Shown piece by piece: positions 38,060-53,089 of a DNA stretch of 64,000 nucleotides. The stretch lies in the NCBI GenBank assembly GCA_963082875.1, contig OY720100.1:14656591-14720590 (forward strand), in the 5' to 3' direction. How positions within the stretch are numbered: the first letter of the stretch is position 1; the number at the start of each line of letters is the position of its first letter. The notes under the pieces are model-generated. The model worked only from the letters and a program-made list of their open reading frames with translations, ran no database searches and was not told the DNA's origin. The translations under genes were made by a program, and so were the position numbers. The DNA comes from Corella eumyota (taxonomy: Eukaryota > Chordata > Ascidiacea > Phlebobranchia > Corellidae).

Positions 38060-38851
38060 TTATTCAAAAGTTAATTTATCAGTTGGGATGTGACCAGAAT
38101 CTCCTAATCCTTTAAGCGAAACTCGGCCACTAGGGCGCACACAGAGCCATGTGATGCTGGCATGTCGTAAACTTAACCTTAACCAGGCCTCTGGTGGGAG
38201 CTGGAGAGCACGCAGCACAAAATAACGAATCACGTTTCCATGACATACGATGACCTCGTACGAATCTTTTTCTTGCTCCGGAGGAGCTCGGTGGATAAAA
38301 TTCCGGAATGCAGTTTCAATTCTGGCCCCATCAACAAAAAATGTCTTCGGGTCTGGGTTCCAGTGGGTGATCACAGGCTCCGGAACAATTGGAGCTCCTT
38401 CTCTGAGCAAATCTGAATTTAGGATCTCAATTTCAGAGTTTCCCAATTGTTTGTAGATCAATTCCGCCGTCTCTTGTGCTCGTACCATCGTGCTTTGAAA
38501 GAAAACTGTAATTTTCTCGTCCAATCCGAGGGACTTCAACCGCATCCCTGTGTAGATTGCTTGCTCCTTTCCGAGACTTGTGAGTTTTTTTTCTTTATCC
38601 TCTGTCATGTTTAAATGATATTGCCCATGTCGGATCAGAATAATATTTCGAGTCGCATTGGATTTTTCCTTGTTTCTTTGATCCCAGTTTGCATCCCATT
38701 TTATCGGCGAATCGTCATTTTTAAAAAGTGGTGACGCAGCGAAAACTGAATGTTTATTTTCAGAAGTGTTTATTTTTTGTTTGCAATACAACAACGCACC
38801 ACTGCCTGTTATGCTGCCCAATACTATCTTAAATACCTTGGAATAATTCAT
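38060..38851 (-). CDS. PGAM5: PGAM5-like mitochondrial protein phosphatase
   Basis: A single exon encodes 263 residues from the chosen ATG; an in-frame ATG 12 codons upstream (38,887) is possible, but the later one begins directly at the membrane-anchor sequence ([21 protein letters not shown]), as in vertebrates. WDANWDQR corresponds to the WDPNWD multimerisation motif. The histidine phosphatase core has [11 protein letters not shown] (catalytic His), [38 protein letters not shown] and [28 protein letters not shown]5 is a Ser/Thr/His phosphatase on mitochondrial membranes involved in mitophagy, fission and KEAP1 signalling. The stop codon TAA is part of an AATAAA (38,059-38,064), so the 3' UTR may be only a few tens of bases. 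No introns. Confidence 0.95.
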   Translation of the reverse strand: MNYSKVFKIVLGSITGSGALLYCKQKINTSENKHSVFAASPLFKNDDSPIKWDANWDQRNKEKSNATRNIILIRHGQYHLNMTEDKEKKLTSLGKEQAIYTGMRLKSLGLDEKITVFFQSTMVRAQETAELIYKQLGNSEIEILNSDLLREGAPIVPEPVITHWNPDPKTFFVDGARIETAFRNFIHRAPPEQEKDSYEVIVCHGNVIRYFVLRALQLPPEAWLRLSLRHASITWLCVRPSGRVSLKGLGDSGHIPTDKLTFE

Positions 38852-38887
38852 TTTTTTACCCCAAACGCCTAAAATTAAATTTAACAA

Positions 38888-39615
38888 TTTTTTTTTTTTA
38901 AAAACAAATTTATTCGTTTAAAAGTAAGTTTTCATAACAATTTTATTCTTAATGCACGCTATAGATAAAATAACTTGAGGGAAATATGAGTGTGCTTATA
39001 TTATAGTTTAAACCCACGAAATATTGTATTTACTAAGCAATTAAATTAAGTTTTAAATACGATTATAGCAAACGTTCCTACGTCGTTTTTATTTTAAATA
39101 AAAAAATAAGGGAAGCATGGAAGAAGCTATGGTTGATTAGCCACTTATTTTCTCAGTTTGTCCTCACACCTTTAATATTTTTAAAACTACAAAATAAAAA
39201 CGCATATATAAAACTTTAAATTGAAAATTAATAAAATAATGTTTATTAGGTTTAAAAATAATACGGAGATGATAAAATATCGTTGTTTTAATATTTCCTT
39301 TCAAACATATGAAAAAGGTGTTTTCCCTAATAAACCAAATCATAGAAATGACGTCATATTTTTAACGCCTACGTTTATAAAACTGTAAAGTAATGTTTTT
39401 TTGGTTATAATTTAAATACATGAGGTTTAATCAACCTGTAATAAAAGACCATCAGTCATTTTTAAATATTTTACTGGCATGCTTTTTAATATGAAGATTT
39501 AAAGTCTCCAATCTAAATAATAAGAAAATATTCAATATTAAATAATTTTAGAATTTTTTTAAATTGAAATGAAATAATAATATAATATATTTAAAATTAA
39601 CCTTTATACACAGCC
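38888..39615. promoter_or_regulatory. Shared upstream region of PGAM5 (-) and GPATCH11 (+)
   Basis: A 0.7-kb divergent spacer with a CRE palindrome TGACGTCA at 39,349-39,356 and nothing else recognised. Promoter role inferred from position. Confidence 0.4.
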
Positions 39616-40362
39616 ATGGAAGAATGTGATTATATGTCTGATATATTCGTTGAACAAGCCTCGAAACAAGCTACACTATCAATGTCTCGAAAACGAAAAA
39701 TACCTGAAGATTTAAACAAGAAAAACATTAAAACCAAATCGAAAATTGTTATCGAAAAAGAAACAAGAGATAAGGGTTTATCGACGGCTATTTCTACTGA
39801 CAATTTGGGTTTTAAATTAATGTCGAAAATGGGTTATGTCGATGGCAAGGGACTCGGAAAATCGGGTCAAGGCAGAGTTGATCCTGTTCCTATACAACTT
39901 AAATCAAACAGGGAGGGGTTAGGAAAACGAGCACATGATGAAAAACGACTCGAAATAAAGCGCAACCTTAAAAAAATACTCAACGAAAAAAAGATTAAAT
40001 TTGAAAACCTACAAAGAACTGATTTTCGCTCTAGAATGAGTTTGAAATTTTCCTCGCAACAATCACAAAACGATTTATACAAAAGCCAGAAAGTGTGTCA
40101 TAATTTGGATAGCAAAAACGAAATCGAATATCCAGTTTACGATTTTTTTTGGCCAGAGTACACTCTAAAAACGGAGGAAAATGATGAAGAGGAAGAGGTT
40201 GATGAAGAGGAGTATAATCTGGAGGATAAATTATCGATGTTAACTGATTATCTTCGAAAAACTTATTTTTATTGTATTTGGTGTGCTGAACAATATGCTA
40301 GTAACGCTGAGTTAGAAAATAATTGCCCTGGCGATGCTTCAAAATGTCATGATGATTTATAA
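39616..40362 (+). CDS. GPATCH11: G-patch domain-containing protein 11
   Basis: A single exon encodes 248 residues. It starts with the acidic DYMSD motif of the family. A G-patch follows (GFKLMSKMGYVDGKGLGKSG, then GRVDPVPIQLKSNREGLGK), a Lys/Arg-rich coiled stretch and SQKVCHNLD, then an acidic EEEEVDEEEY run and the C-terminal DUF4187 region LSMLTDYLRKTYFYCIWCAEQY ... NCPGD with its CxxC. G-patch proteins activate DEAH-box helicases; this member has been linked to spliceosomal and kinetochore roles. The next gene on the strand, PSENEN, starts 125 bp after the stop. Confidence 0.93.
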   Translation: MEECDYMSDIFVEQASKQATLSMSRKRKIPEDLNKKNIKTKSKIVIEKETRDKGLSTAISTDNLGFKLMSKMGYVDGKGLGKSGQGRVDPVPIQLKSNREGLGKRAHDEKRLEIKRNLKKILNEKKIKFENLQRTDFRSRMSLKFSSQQSQNDLYKSQKVCHNLDSKNEIEYPVYDFFWPEYTLKTEENDEEEEVDEEEYNLEDKLSMLTDYLRKTYFYCIWCAEQYASNAELENNCPGDASKCHDDL

Positions 40363-40429
40363 TACATTTTTTTTAAATAAGTTAAACTTTTAAACAATTT
40401 TTCATTAAAAAATTTTATTTATATTTTTT

Positions 40430-40440
40430 ATTTTTTTAGG
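40430..40440 (+). promoter_or_regulatory. Candidate trans-splice acceptor between GPATCH11 and PSENEN
   Basis: A T-rich tract ends in TTTTTTTAG/G (AG at 40,438-40,439), 48 bp before the PSENEN ATG and 76 bp after the GPATCH11 stop. No promoter-sized spacer exists, so a spliced-leader acceptor within a dicistronic transcript is the simplest reading. Inference. Confidence 0.5.
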
Positions 40441-40487
40441 AACTTTTTTTGTGATTTAAATTAAATAAATACAGTTTTTAAGTCAAA

Positions 40488-40972
40488 ATGAATTTGGAAA
40501 AAATGGAGAATCCCGATAAGCTGGAGTTATGCAGAAAATATTATATTGGTAAAACAAAAACTTTAAACTACAATACAATGTGAATACTAATGTTAAATTT
40601 TATAATCATTCTTTAACAGTTATAAATCCTTCTTTTAAAAAAGAGTCTTAAATTTACCTTAAATGTAGTTCTATATCAAAAAAATTCAATAAAAGTATTT
40701 TTTATTTAACATATTTTTATCTTTTAGGTGGATTTTTTGCTCTTCCATTTTTATGGTTTATTAACGCAGTTTGGTTTAGTAGAGAAGCGTTTATCAAACC
40801 TGCGTTTGAAGAACAACAACAAATGAAATCTTATGTTATTCGCTCTGCTATTGGCTCGGTAATTTGGATAATTGGAATAATTGTATGGAATGTTATTTTC
40901 CAACAGAATAGAGCGGCTTGGGGGGAAACGGGGGATGTTTTATCGTTTATTATTCCACAAGGAATACCATAA
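40488..40972 (+). CDS. PSENEN: Presenilin enhancer 2 (gamma-secretase subunit PEN-2)
   Basis: Two exons (40488-40548, 40728-40972) give 101 residues, exactly the human length. MNLEKMENPDKLELCRKYYI/GGFFALPFLWFINAVWFSREAF covers the N-terminus and first membrane hairpin, IRSAIGSVIWIIGIIVWNVIF is the long membrane helix, and WGETGDVLSFIIPQGIP is the conserved C-terminal DYLSF-type motif needed for complex stability. PEN-2 is the smallest gamma-secretase subunit and promotes presenilin endoproteolysis. It appears to be the downstream gene of a two-gene unit with GPATCH11. Confidence 0.96.
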
Positions 40973-41955
40973 ACTTATAAAATTTTTGCATCGAGTTGTT
41001 GACCATTTTTTTGTATTTTTGAAATGTTCTTACACAGTTTCATTTATTATAAAATTTGTTATTTTAATGTACTAAGAATTTTTTGTTTTTAATTTTTGTT
41101 GTTATTAACTTTAAATCATTAAACTGTAATTCAAGATCTTACTTTTTGTTGGGCCTATTTATTAAAACAGTTTTAAAATTCTTATTGTTATGTATGGTAA
41201 TAAAAAGTATTTTATAGTAACTGATTTTATTTGTGAATCATTTTTTCTTTTAAATATTACATTGTGTATTAAATATCTCATTTCATTTAAGTAATAATAA
41301 ATAAAAACTTTTCAAGAAGAAAAATCATTATTTTCATGGATATAGGGGAAAAAGAGTACTTAAGATATATTATATAGTATATTAATAGAATTAAAAATTT
41401 ATGCAAAAACTTGGCGTTTAAACCCGCAATTAAGTTATTTAAAATAGATTCTAAAACTACTGGCACAACATATTGCGCGGCGTTTGAAACGGGGTTATAA
41501 CTCCAATTTATCAACATGGTTGCCAAGGACTCTTTCTGCCAATTCACTTTCGTAAACTTGATATTTAAATTGATTTAACTTATATAACCTACGCGTAGAT
41601 ATTACAAATAGTATTAATAACTATTAAACTGGTTAAATCTAATTTTAAATACTACATTAAGCTGTTAAAATTAGTCAAAAATACTAATTTTAATCTTAAC
41701 CTTATTTAAAGCTTAATATAATAAAAAAAAGCTTAATATAAAATAAACTAGTTGTGTATAAAAAAGGACACTTGCTTGGCTTAACTACATAAGGTCCTGG
41801 GTTCGATCTCCACTGTTTCTATTTTGCAGTACTTTAAAGTAACACGTTTTTATATTAAACATAATATCTAGTTTTCTTTCTTTATAGAAACTGCCTAGAC
41901 TTTAAAGACAAATTAACTATGCATTCTTTACATAAAACTTAACAAAACTACAGTC
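40973..41955. other. PSENEN 3' region and upstream region of the SHIPPO-repeat gene
   Basis: AT-rich. It contains a SINE family A head fragment at 41,765-41,840 (GGTCCTGGGTTCGATCTCC). Around 41,511-41,545 a more GC-rich island includes GTTGCCAAGGAC, which resembles one half of an RFX X-box, about 430 bp before the ciliary gene. No convincing gene. Confidence 0.4.
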
Positions 41956-44503
41956 ATGACTAGTCTGCCTCCTGTAATGGATGTAAATATCGACACAGAA
42001 GAAAATCGGCAACTACTTGAAGCAATACAACAAGAAGAACATCCTGATTTAGAAAGTTTTCCTGCTATATTACCCCCTCAAGTGAGGGATGCGATCGAAA
42101 ATGAGGTTGGGTCTAATGATGGTGCAGACAGTGGTATGTTTACAATTCGTTTTTATATGTCTATTTAGACTACAGTTCACTGTTTAATACAATACCTTGT
42201 ATACAGTATAGTATTATTTGTAATGTACTAAAAGTCTAACTATACCTTACAATGAACAGCGTGGTGTAGTGGAAGGAAAACTTGCTACACCACATGAGGT
42301 TGTTGGTTTAATCCCCACTGCTCTCATGCTGTAGCGCCCTTGAGTAAGGCGCTATAAACGGTATAAACTCCTGCTGAGCCAGCACATAATCAGCAGCATA
42401 ATTATTGGGCAATTGTAATCTATAATATTTAAAACTGCCGCAGGCAACTCGAGACTGTGTCGGGGTAACAGTTGTTACTGTATGTTTAGGTCGCGCATTC
42501 AACCTTCCCACATCAATGAAAAAGATATATATATATATATACATACAAAAAAAAATAACTAAAAACTGCAATATCATCTAATTTATTTTGTTACTAAACT
42601 ATTATATGCTTTTTGTTAAAATATATATATATATATATGATTAAAATATATATTTTTTATGTAGGTATTGATGTAAAACATGAAGTTAACAATTCGCCAA
42701 CTAAAGGATTAAATGAATTTATTCGATCCAATCAAAATGTTAAAACAACTTACAGGGTAAATATTAACTAAATAGTATAGCTATAAAAACATTTAATAAT
42801 TTAACCAACAAATTCAATAACCTATAAGACCCCAAAACAGGTTATGTATCACACATTAATAAAAATTCTATTTCTAAAAAATTAGAAGGCTTTAATAATT
42901 GTATTGAAGAAATGTTTTTTTGTAGTTTAAAGTATGAGTAATTATATGCCAAAAGAATATAGATAAAAAGGTATTCATTTTTTAGGGAAGTAGTTATAAA
43001 CCGAAATCTCCTTGTTTTCATCAAGACCCAAACTACACAAGATGGATAGCTTCAAGGTAACTTAAACCTTATGTAATTTAAATATTGACAAACCAATTCA
43101 AACTTCAAGGTTAAAGCTGTCTTGTTTAAAAAACTACAACTATTAATATACACCATTTTTCAAAATTTACCAAACTTAATTTAAATATAAGAAAGATAGT
43201 TTTCTAATAAATATTTTTTTTATTTTAGACAATCGAATGAAAATCAAAGGGTCATGAGAATGGCTACTGTATCAGCCAGGTTAGTCTTCAAAATGAATTA
43301 AATACAATTTCTTAACATCAAAATTTAACTGAATATTTTAAACAAGTATAAATTAACAACTACAAAAAATATATCTTGATTTTAGAACCACCGATTTCAA
43401 AGTGTAATCATTTGTTTTTAAATCTGTAATTTTATAATTTGATAATTATATTTACAGACATAGAATGTACAATAGAAGACCTAGTTCTTTATTAAGTTAT
43501 GGATATGCAAAATCACCCCCAAAGCTATTAAGTAAGTAATAACCATTATTGTTTCCACTTAAAATAAATTTAAGGTCGAGCTTTAAGCAGAAAGTATTAT
43601 AAATTTTAAAATGATATATCATTATACCAGTATTATAAATAAACTTTAGCTTGGACCCTCAACACAGTCCTAACTTTTAAAAATTAAATAATTTATCTCT
43701 AGCTTGGCATGATGCAATGGAAAGTCGACCCCCACTAAGAATTGACATGTCTGGCCCCACACCCACCACTTACTCACCCCGAAATAAACCCCTTTACGAA
43801 ACTAATGCCCCAGCTTTCTCATTTGGCAAAAAGGAAGCAGAAAAGGGTAAAAAAAAAATTTAAATCGTAAAATTAACAAAAATTTATTCTACTTTGACAA
43901 TTTATTTTTAATAGAGGGTAGTGGTCAGAAAGCTTGGTCAAAATTATGGTTCCGATCTCACAGCCCTTTCACTCACAAAACCAACTTTGAGTTAAGATGG
44001 CCATCTGCTTCACTATACGAACAAAAATCAACGCTTGGGCCTAAACAAATCTGCAGACCTGAGTTTCCTAGCCATAGTATCGGTAAATTCATTTTCCTTA
44101 CTAATAAGACTAAAAATACTGGCTAAACCAAAGTATTTTTATTTAAATAGGAATTAGACACAACCTAGAAATGGTTCCTAAGTTCAAGGAAGGCATACCA
44201 GCTTCAAACCAATATGAACCGGAAATAGCTACAAGACTTATTATGAGAAGGTCACCAGCTTTTACAATGGCTTGCAAATTGCCCAACAAAATTTGGTCAA
44301 AATCATGTAAGTATTCAAATTTAAAAATATTATATTTTTTTTGTTCAAAAATTTTTGATATTTTTTTAGTAAATGTTCCAGCACCTGATATGTACAATCC
44401 TAGATTGGCCACAAGAAATGTAAAACCTTCTCATCCAGCTTTTACGATGTGCGTCGAAAGAAGATTTAAAAGGCATGATATTGGACCATTCGCTACTTTG
44501 TAA
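41956..44503 (+). CDS. SHIPPO/STPG-repeat protein, probable ciliary or sperm-tail microtubule protein
   Basis: Nine exons (41956-42133, 42665-42756, 42986-43056, 43229-43279, 43458-43531, 43703-43846, 43915-44082, 44151-44306, 44370-44503) join in frame to 355 residues. The N-terminal ~90 residues are acidic and unplaced. The C-terminal half has degenerate Pro-Gly-rich repeats: SGPTPTTYSPRNKPLYETNAPAFSFGKK, then RRSPAFTMACKLPN, then VPAPDMYNPRLATRNVKPSHPAFTM, ending RFKRHDIGPFATL. The P-x-P-x-x-Y ... PAF(S/T)(F/M) spacing is that of ODF3/CIMAP and STPG proteins, which bind axonemal microtubules. The orthologue cannot be fixed. A full SINE lies in intron 1. Confidence 0.75.
42259..42540 (+). 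mobile_element. SINE family A, full-length, in intron 1 of the SHIPPO gene
   Basis: Starts GCGTGGTGTAGTGG, B-box region GTTGGTTTAATCCCC, body GCGCTATAAACGGTATAAAC, ends CCCACATCAATGAAAAAG followed by a TA dinucleotide run. Confidence 0.9.
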
Positions 44504-45050
44504 ATTATTTATGCATGAAAAAAAAATTGAAAGCCAATTCAGTAGGTTGTAGTTTTTTTTCTAAATTTGATACCTAACCATTTTGTATAAATTATTTATT
44601 TTAGCACACTGTCTTTTGTATTTAACGTAAAAATTGCCAACAAAGTGATTATTGCGACTGATATTAATATTTGCCATTGCCTTTTTTTTTCACTGTGAAT
44701 ATCAGATTAACTTTTTTGAGATTAAAAAAATGCCAAAAACTAGTGTTATGCACTTTAGATATTGTTACTGTTCCTTTTTTAGAAATTTTTATAATAAAGA
44801 CTTGTTTTAATATAACATTTTGTTTGGTTTTAGATGTTTTTAGTAGATTTAAACAAGCTTTAGATTCGAAAAAATTTCACAAACTTAAAAATCAACATCG
44901 TATTTTATTAACGAAAAATTATTTACCAAAAATGCAGAACTGAAGCATTACAAATATGATTTAAAAGGTGTTTTTTATTTGGATAAAATCTAAGAATGTC
45001 CAATTTAAACTACATGAATGCAAAACTGAATTGGAGTTTTTTTTTATATC
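44504..45050. other. Convergent 3' intergenic region, SHIPPO gene / DDX39B
   Basis: AT-rich; the 90-codon open frame at 44,671-44,943 shows no family resemblance and is in the expected 3' UTR. Nothing else seen. Confidence 0.4.
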
Positions 45051-49566
<4,516 letters not shown>

Positions 49567-50535
49567 TTTGGAATTTTTGAAATATCTAAGAAAAAATATT
49601 TTATTTTTTAAAATCTTATTTTTACATTAATAATTTGACAAGAAGTAAACGCATTACATTTAAAATTGTTCAACAAACAAAATTTAAACCTCCATCAATT
49701 TTAGCGATCTAATATTAAAAACTGTTTAAGTAAATTAACAACAACAAAAAAACACTTCAAAATTTTCAAACATACTTTATTTAGGTTTACGCTTAAAAAA
49801 CGTAAAAAAACTGACTAAATATCCATTAAATAACTATATTTTAAATGTTTTTATCTACAAACAAAATAAATATAACTGCAATACAATTTTTAACGTTAAA
49901 CTTACTTGATTTAAGTAGATAAAAACAATTTGAAAAAGCCAAACTTCGTTAAAATAAAACCGCGTTGTGAGAAAAACTCTTCAGAACGTGACGTCAGACC
50001 CGACATCCGGGTTCGGCTTTGTTTGTCACGTGATATTTGAATTTCGAGTGGCGATAGAAATATTGTAATATTTTTATATTATAAATAGCTAGATTTTGTT
50101 GACTTACAATATTAAAAAACAATAAATATTAACAAAAAAATATTTGAATTATTTTACACAAGTTTTTTTTGAATGTACACCACATCAAAATTCAATATTT
50201 AAAATTTTTTTTAGTAGAAAGGTTGACCAAATTAATAATTTGATTGACTAGAAAATGCTAGAAATAGCCAGAGCGGAAGTTAAGTAAGGTTTTAAGCGTC
50301 AAAATTTGCCGTATTTGAGCGATAACCAACTATCAAAAGGGCATAAATTATTTAACTTGTCTTGCATACAGGAAGCCTTACACGGTAACCTAATCATTAG
50401 TCGCCAGTCAAATCAAGTGATTTGCCTGAGCGCCCATGCGAAAAAACGGGTAAAACCACAAAGATTTGGCAGTTTTTTTGCTTATTAGGAGTGAATAACA
50501 AAACAACAGTTTAGCAAATCTATTTAGCTGGCAAG
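49567..50535. promoter_or_regulatory. Shared upstream region of DDX39B (-) and the EF-hand gene (+)
   Basis: A GC-richer island at 49,970-50,050 holds TGACGTCA (49,989-49,996), an ETS-like CATCCGGG and CACGTG (50,027-50,032). It sits just upstream, on the minus strand, of a likely DDX39B leader exon whose donor GTAAGT lies near 49,905. Promoter function is inferred. The open frame at 50,306-50,488 resembles nothing known. Confidence 0.5.
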
Positions 50536-51716
50536 ATGGGGGAAAAATCAAGTAAATTGAAGCCGCATGCAGTTGCTGATTTAATGCGAATGACAGATTT
50601 TAACGATCAAGAACTGATCGAATGGTATCACGAATTTAGAGAGGTAAGTAATAGACTAACTTAACAAGTTAAATGTTAACCAAAACTGCCCTAATAACAA
50701 GTAAATAGTGCTACGAAACATGCTGGTTTAGTAATATTGGGAAGCTTATGAAAAAATTGTTAGATATTGCCGCTGGCTTATAGACCCATAACCAATAGCG
50801 CATATCAAAATATAAATAGTACAACAATTAAATTGCAAAACTAAAACATAAAAATATTGTGGTTCTTTTTATTTTAAATTTATAAAAGCAAAAAATAATT
50901 TAAACTGGCATCAAATCTCTAAAATTAAAATGCATTTTACATGACAATATAAAGTTATGTTAATTTTGTCGTTCTTTGTACGAAAATGAAAGTGTATAGT
51001 TACAGTAATATCCTAATGAATTTTTTATTAGAAAACGAATTCGAGATATCTACGAAAAGAAGAATTTATTATGATGTTCTCAGAATATTTTCCGAACAGT
51101 GACGTCACTGCTTTTGCCGATCACGTGTTTAGAACCTATGACGTCAACAAAGACGGTAAAAAAATTAAATTTATTTTTTTTCTGTTGTATTATTTGAAAT
51201 TACAAAATATTACATTTTTAGGTCTTCTTAATTTTCGTGAATTTGTTATCGGTTTATCGTTAACAGCAAAAGGCAAATTTGACGACAAACTCTACTGGGC
51301 CTTTAATTTATATGATGTCGATGGAAATGGGTATATAACTAAATGCGAAATGGGAGAAATTATAAAGGTACTCGGGTTTTTATATTTTAAAATAACAAGA
51401 TTTTTTAAAGGTACTTTTTGGTAAGCACTTTTTATTATTTTTAGGCAATGCACGCGATTTGTTTTGATTGTGGATTTAAAGACATTTGCAAGGAAGCTTT
51501 TAAAACATTAGACACCAACAAAGACGGTGAGTTTCTTTAAAAAAAATAAAAATAGGCACTAAGAGACAAAAAGGTAAGTATTGTGAAAGCGATATGACGT
51601 CATGAGAAATATTTTGATTGACAGGTAAAGTCTCGTGGGCGGAGTTTCGAAAAGGTTTGCAAGAAAACACGGAATTACTGGAGATCATTCAAAAAACAAT
51701 ATCACGGGAAAATTAA
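50536..51716 (+). CDS. Neuronal calcium sensor-family EF-hand protein (visinin/frequenin-like)
   Basis: Five exons (50536-50643, 51032-51155, 51222-51367, 51445-51526, 51625-51716) give 183 residues. It begins MGEKSSKLKP, an N-myristoylation consensus (Gly2) as in NCS proteins, then DFNDQELIEWYHEF. EF-hand 1 is degenerate and lacks the usual Cys-Pro pair. Three loops look able to bind calcium: DVNKDGLLNFRE, DVDGNGYITKCE and DTNKDGKVSWAE. HVFRTYDVNKDG and WAFNLYDVDGNGYI are very NCS-like. The linker between EF3 and EF4 is shorter than in VILIP or frequenin. Introns 2 and 4 both fall in phase 1 within the loop glycine of EF2 and EF4. NCS proteins couple calcium to membrane-bound kinases, cyclases and channels. 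Exact orthologue not fixed. Confidence 0.85.
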
Positions 51717-53089
51717 ACAAAAATGCTTTTTTACGCAGTTTTTTTCTATAAAATTGTATTCCTTTATGCAGCTTAAATATTTACCAACCGTACAAGGCCA
51801 AAAAACAAAATATATTTAGTTAGGACTAGGTTTAAAAAAAGATCCGTTACCGTTTGAATCTTATAATTTTCCTATTTTTTAAAAAACTTAAGCCATATTT
51901 TGCAAAAAAATGTTTTGAGTATATTTTAAAATAAAAAAGTTTTCTTTAAAATTTGTTTTTTTTTAGAATTTTTATTTTCTAAATTTTATGGATCGTCTAT
52001 TTAAAATGTCAAATGTTAGTTTTTTCGATTTTATTTGATTTTTAGCCAGTCAAATTTTTACACAAACAACACAGACAAAAAATTCGATTAAAAAAAAAAA
52101 CAATTTAGAAATTTAAGAACTTTTAAAAATTTATATTTGTGCAAATTTAAATTCCAAAAAAATTTCAAATTTTCCCCCAAAAAAATTAAACCTAAAATTA
52201 AAACTTACTATTTTTTACACCAAAATTAATTAGGGTTAACAAAAAATTATGCTATTTTACTATAAACAATCTTACTAAGGTTCAAAAAGACCAAAAAAAA
52301 CAGATTTAATTTTACGATGGAACAAAACACTTATTAGTTAGGGCAGTTAGTAAATCACAGTAAAAATAAAAAAATAAGTTTATCAAAAAAAAAAAAAATT
52401 ATACGCTCAAAAATTAGTCAAAAGTTACATTTTTTTAAGGAAAATCGTCTTTTTTAAAATAAATTAGTCAATTTTTATCATTTTAAAGTAAATATTTCCA
52501 CTTTTAATTCTAAAGTTTTGGTTTTTTAGGTTGGGTACAATTATTTTATCTAAAATTTAATTTTAAAGAAAGTTAACAAGAAAGTTACAAAAAGAATACA
52601 AAAAAGTGATAGTTAAAGGACAATAAGATACAGAACAAAACAACAACAGTAATCAAGGAACAAAAACAATCACCAAACCAAAAGTTTTCACAGTTTCAAA
52701 GATATTCACAATTCTAATTCAAGCTGTTTTTTATTCCGAGGCATTTTCGTAAAAATCTTTTAAAATCGATTCAACCGGAAATATGACGTCACACATTGCA
52801 CAGATAGTTCATAAACAATTATGACGTCACGAAAAATGACGTCATATGTGATTTGAGGTAAAATTTAGTCCACAACGGAGCAAAAGAAAAAGTCACCAAT
52901 CTTAAGGTTATGACGTCATAGTAAACATGCAGACTGACTATGACGTAATATTAACATATGGGTTTGACGACTTTTTGCTCTGGGTTGGGATTGGTTAAGG
53001 CAAAAGTCGTAAACTTAAGATTATGACCTCATTATTGCATGATATAACAACCTATGACGTCATAGCCAACATGCGCACCGACTATGACA
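51717..53089. other. Convergent intergenic region with a cluster of CRE palindromes
   Basis: 51,717-52,740 is AT-rich and empty. From 52,784 to 53,062 there are five exact TGACGTCA palindromes (52,784; 52,822; 52,837; 52,911; 53,055) plus TGACGTAA (52,941) and TGACATCA (53,085). The segment is partly a diverged duplication: CATAGTAAACATGC...TTTTGCTCTGGGTTGGGATTGG near 52,917-52,997 resembles CATAGCCAACATGC...TTTTGCTCTGGGTCGGGATTGG near 53,061-53,118, which runs into the RB1CC1 coding end. Confidence 0.55.

Noticed and set aside
41287-41547. Minus-strand frame of 86 codons
   Set aside because: No family resemblance, hydrophobic tail is AT-driven, and no upstream or downstream exon fits.
44671-44943. 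Plus-strand frame of 90 codons downstream of the SHIPPO gene
   Set aside because: Low-complexity composition, lies in the expected 3' UTR, no recognisable domain.
50306-50488. Plus-strand frame of 60 codons before the EF-hand gene
   Set aside because: No similarity recognised; more likely upstream leader or intergenic DNA.
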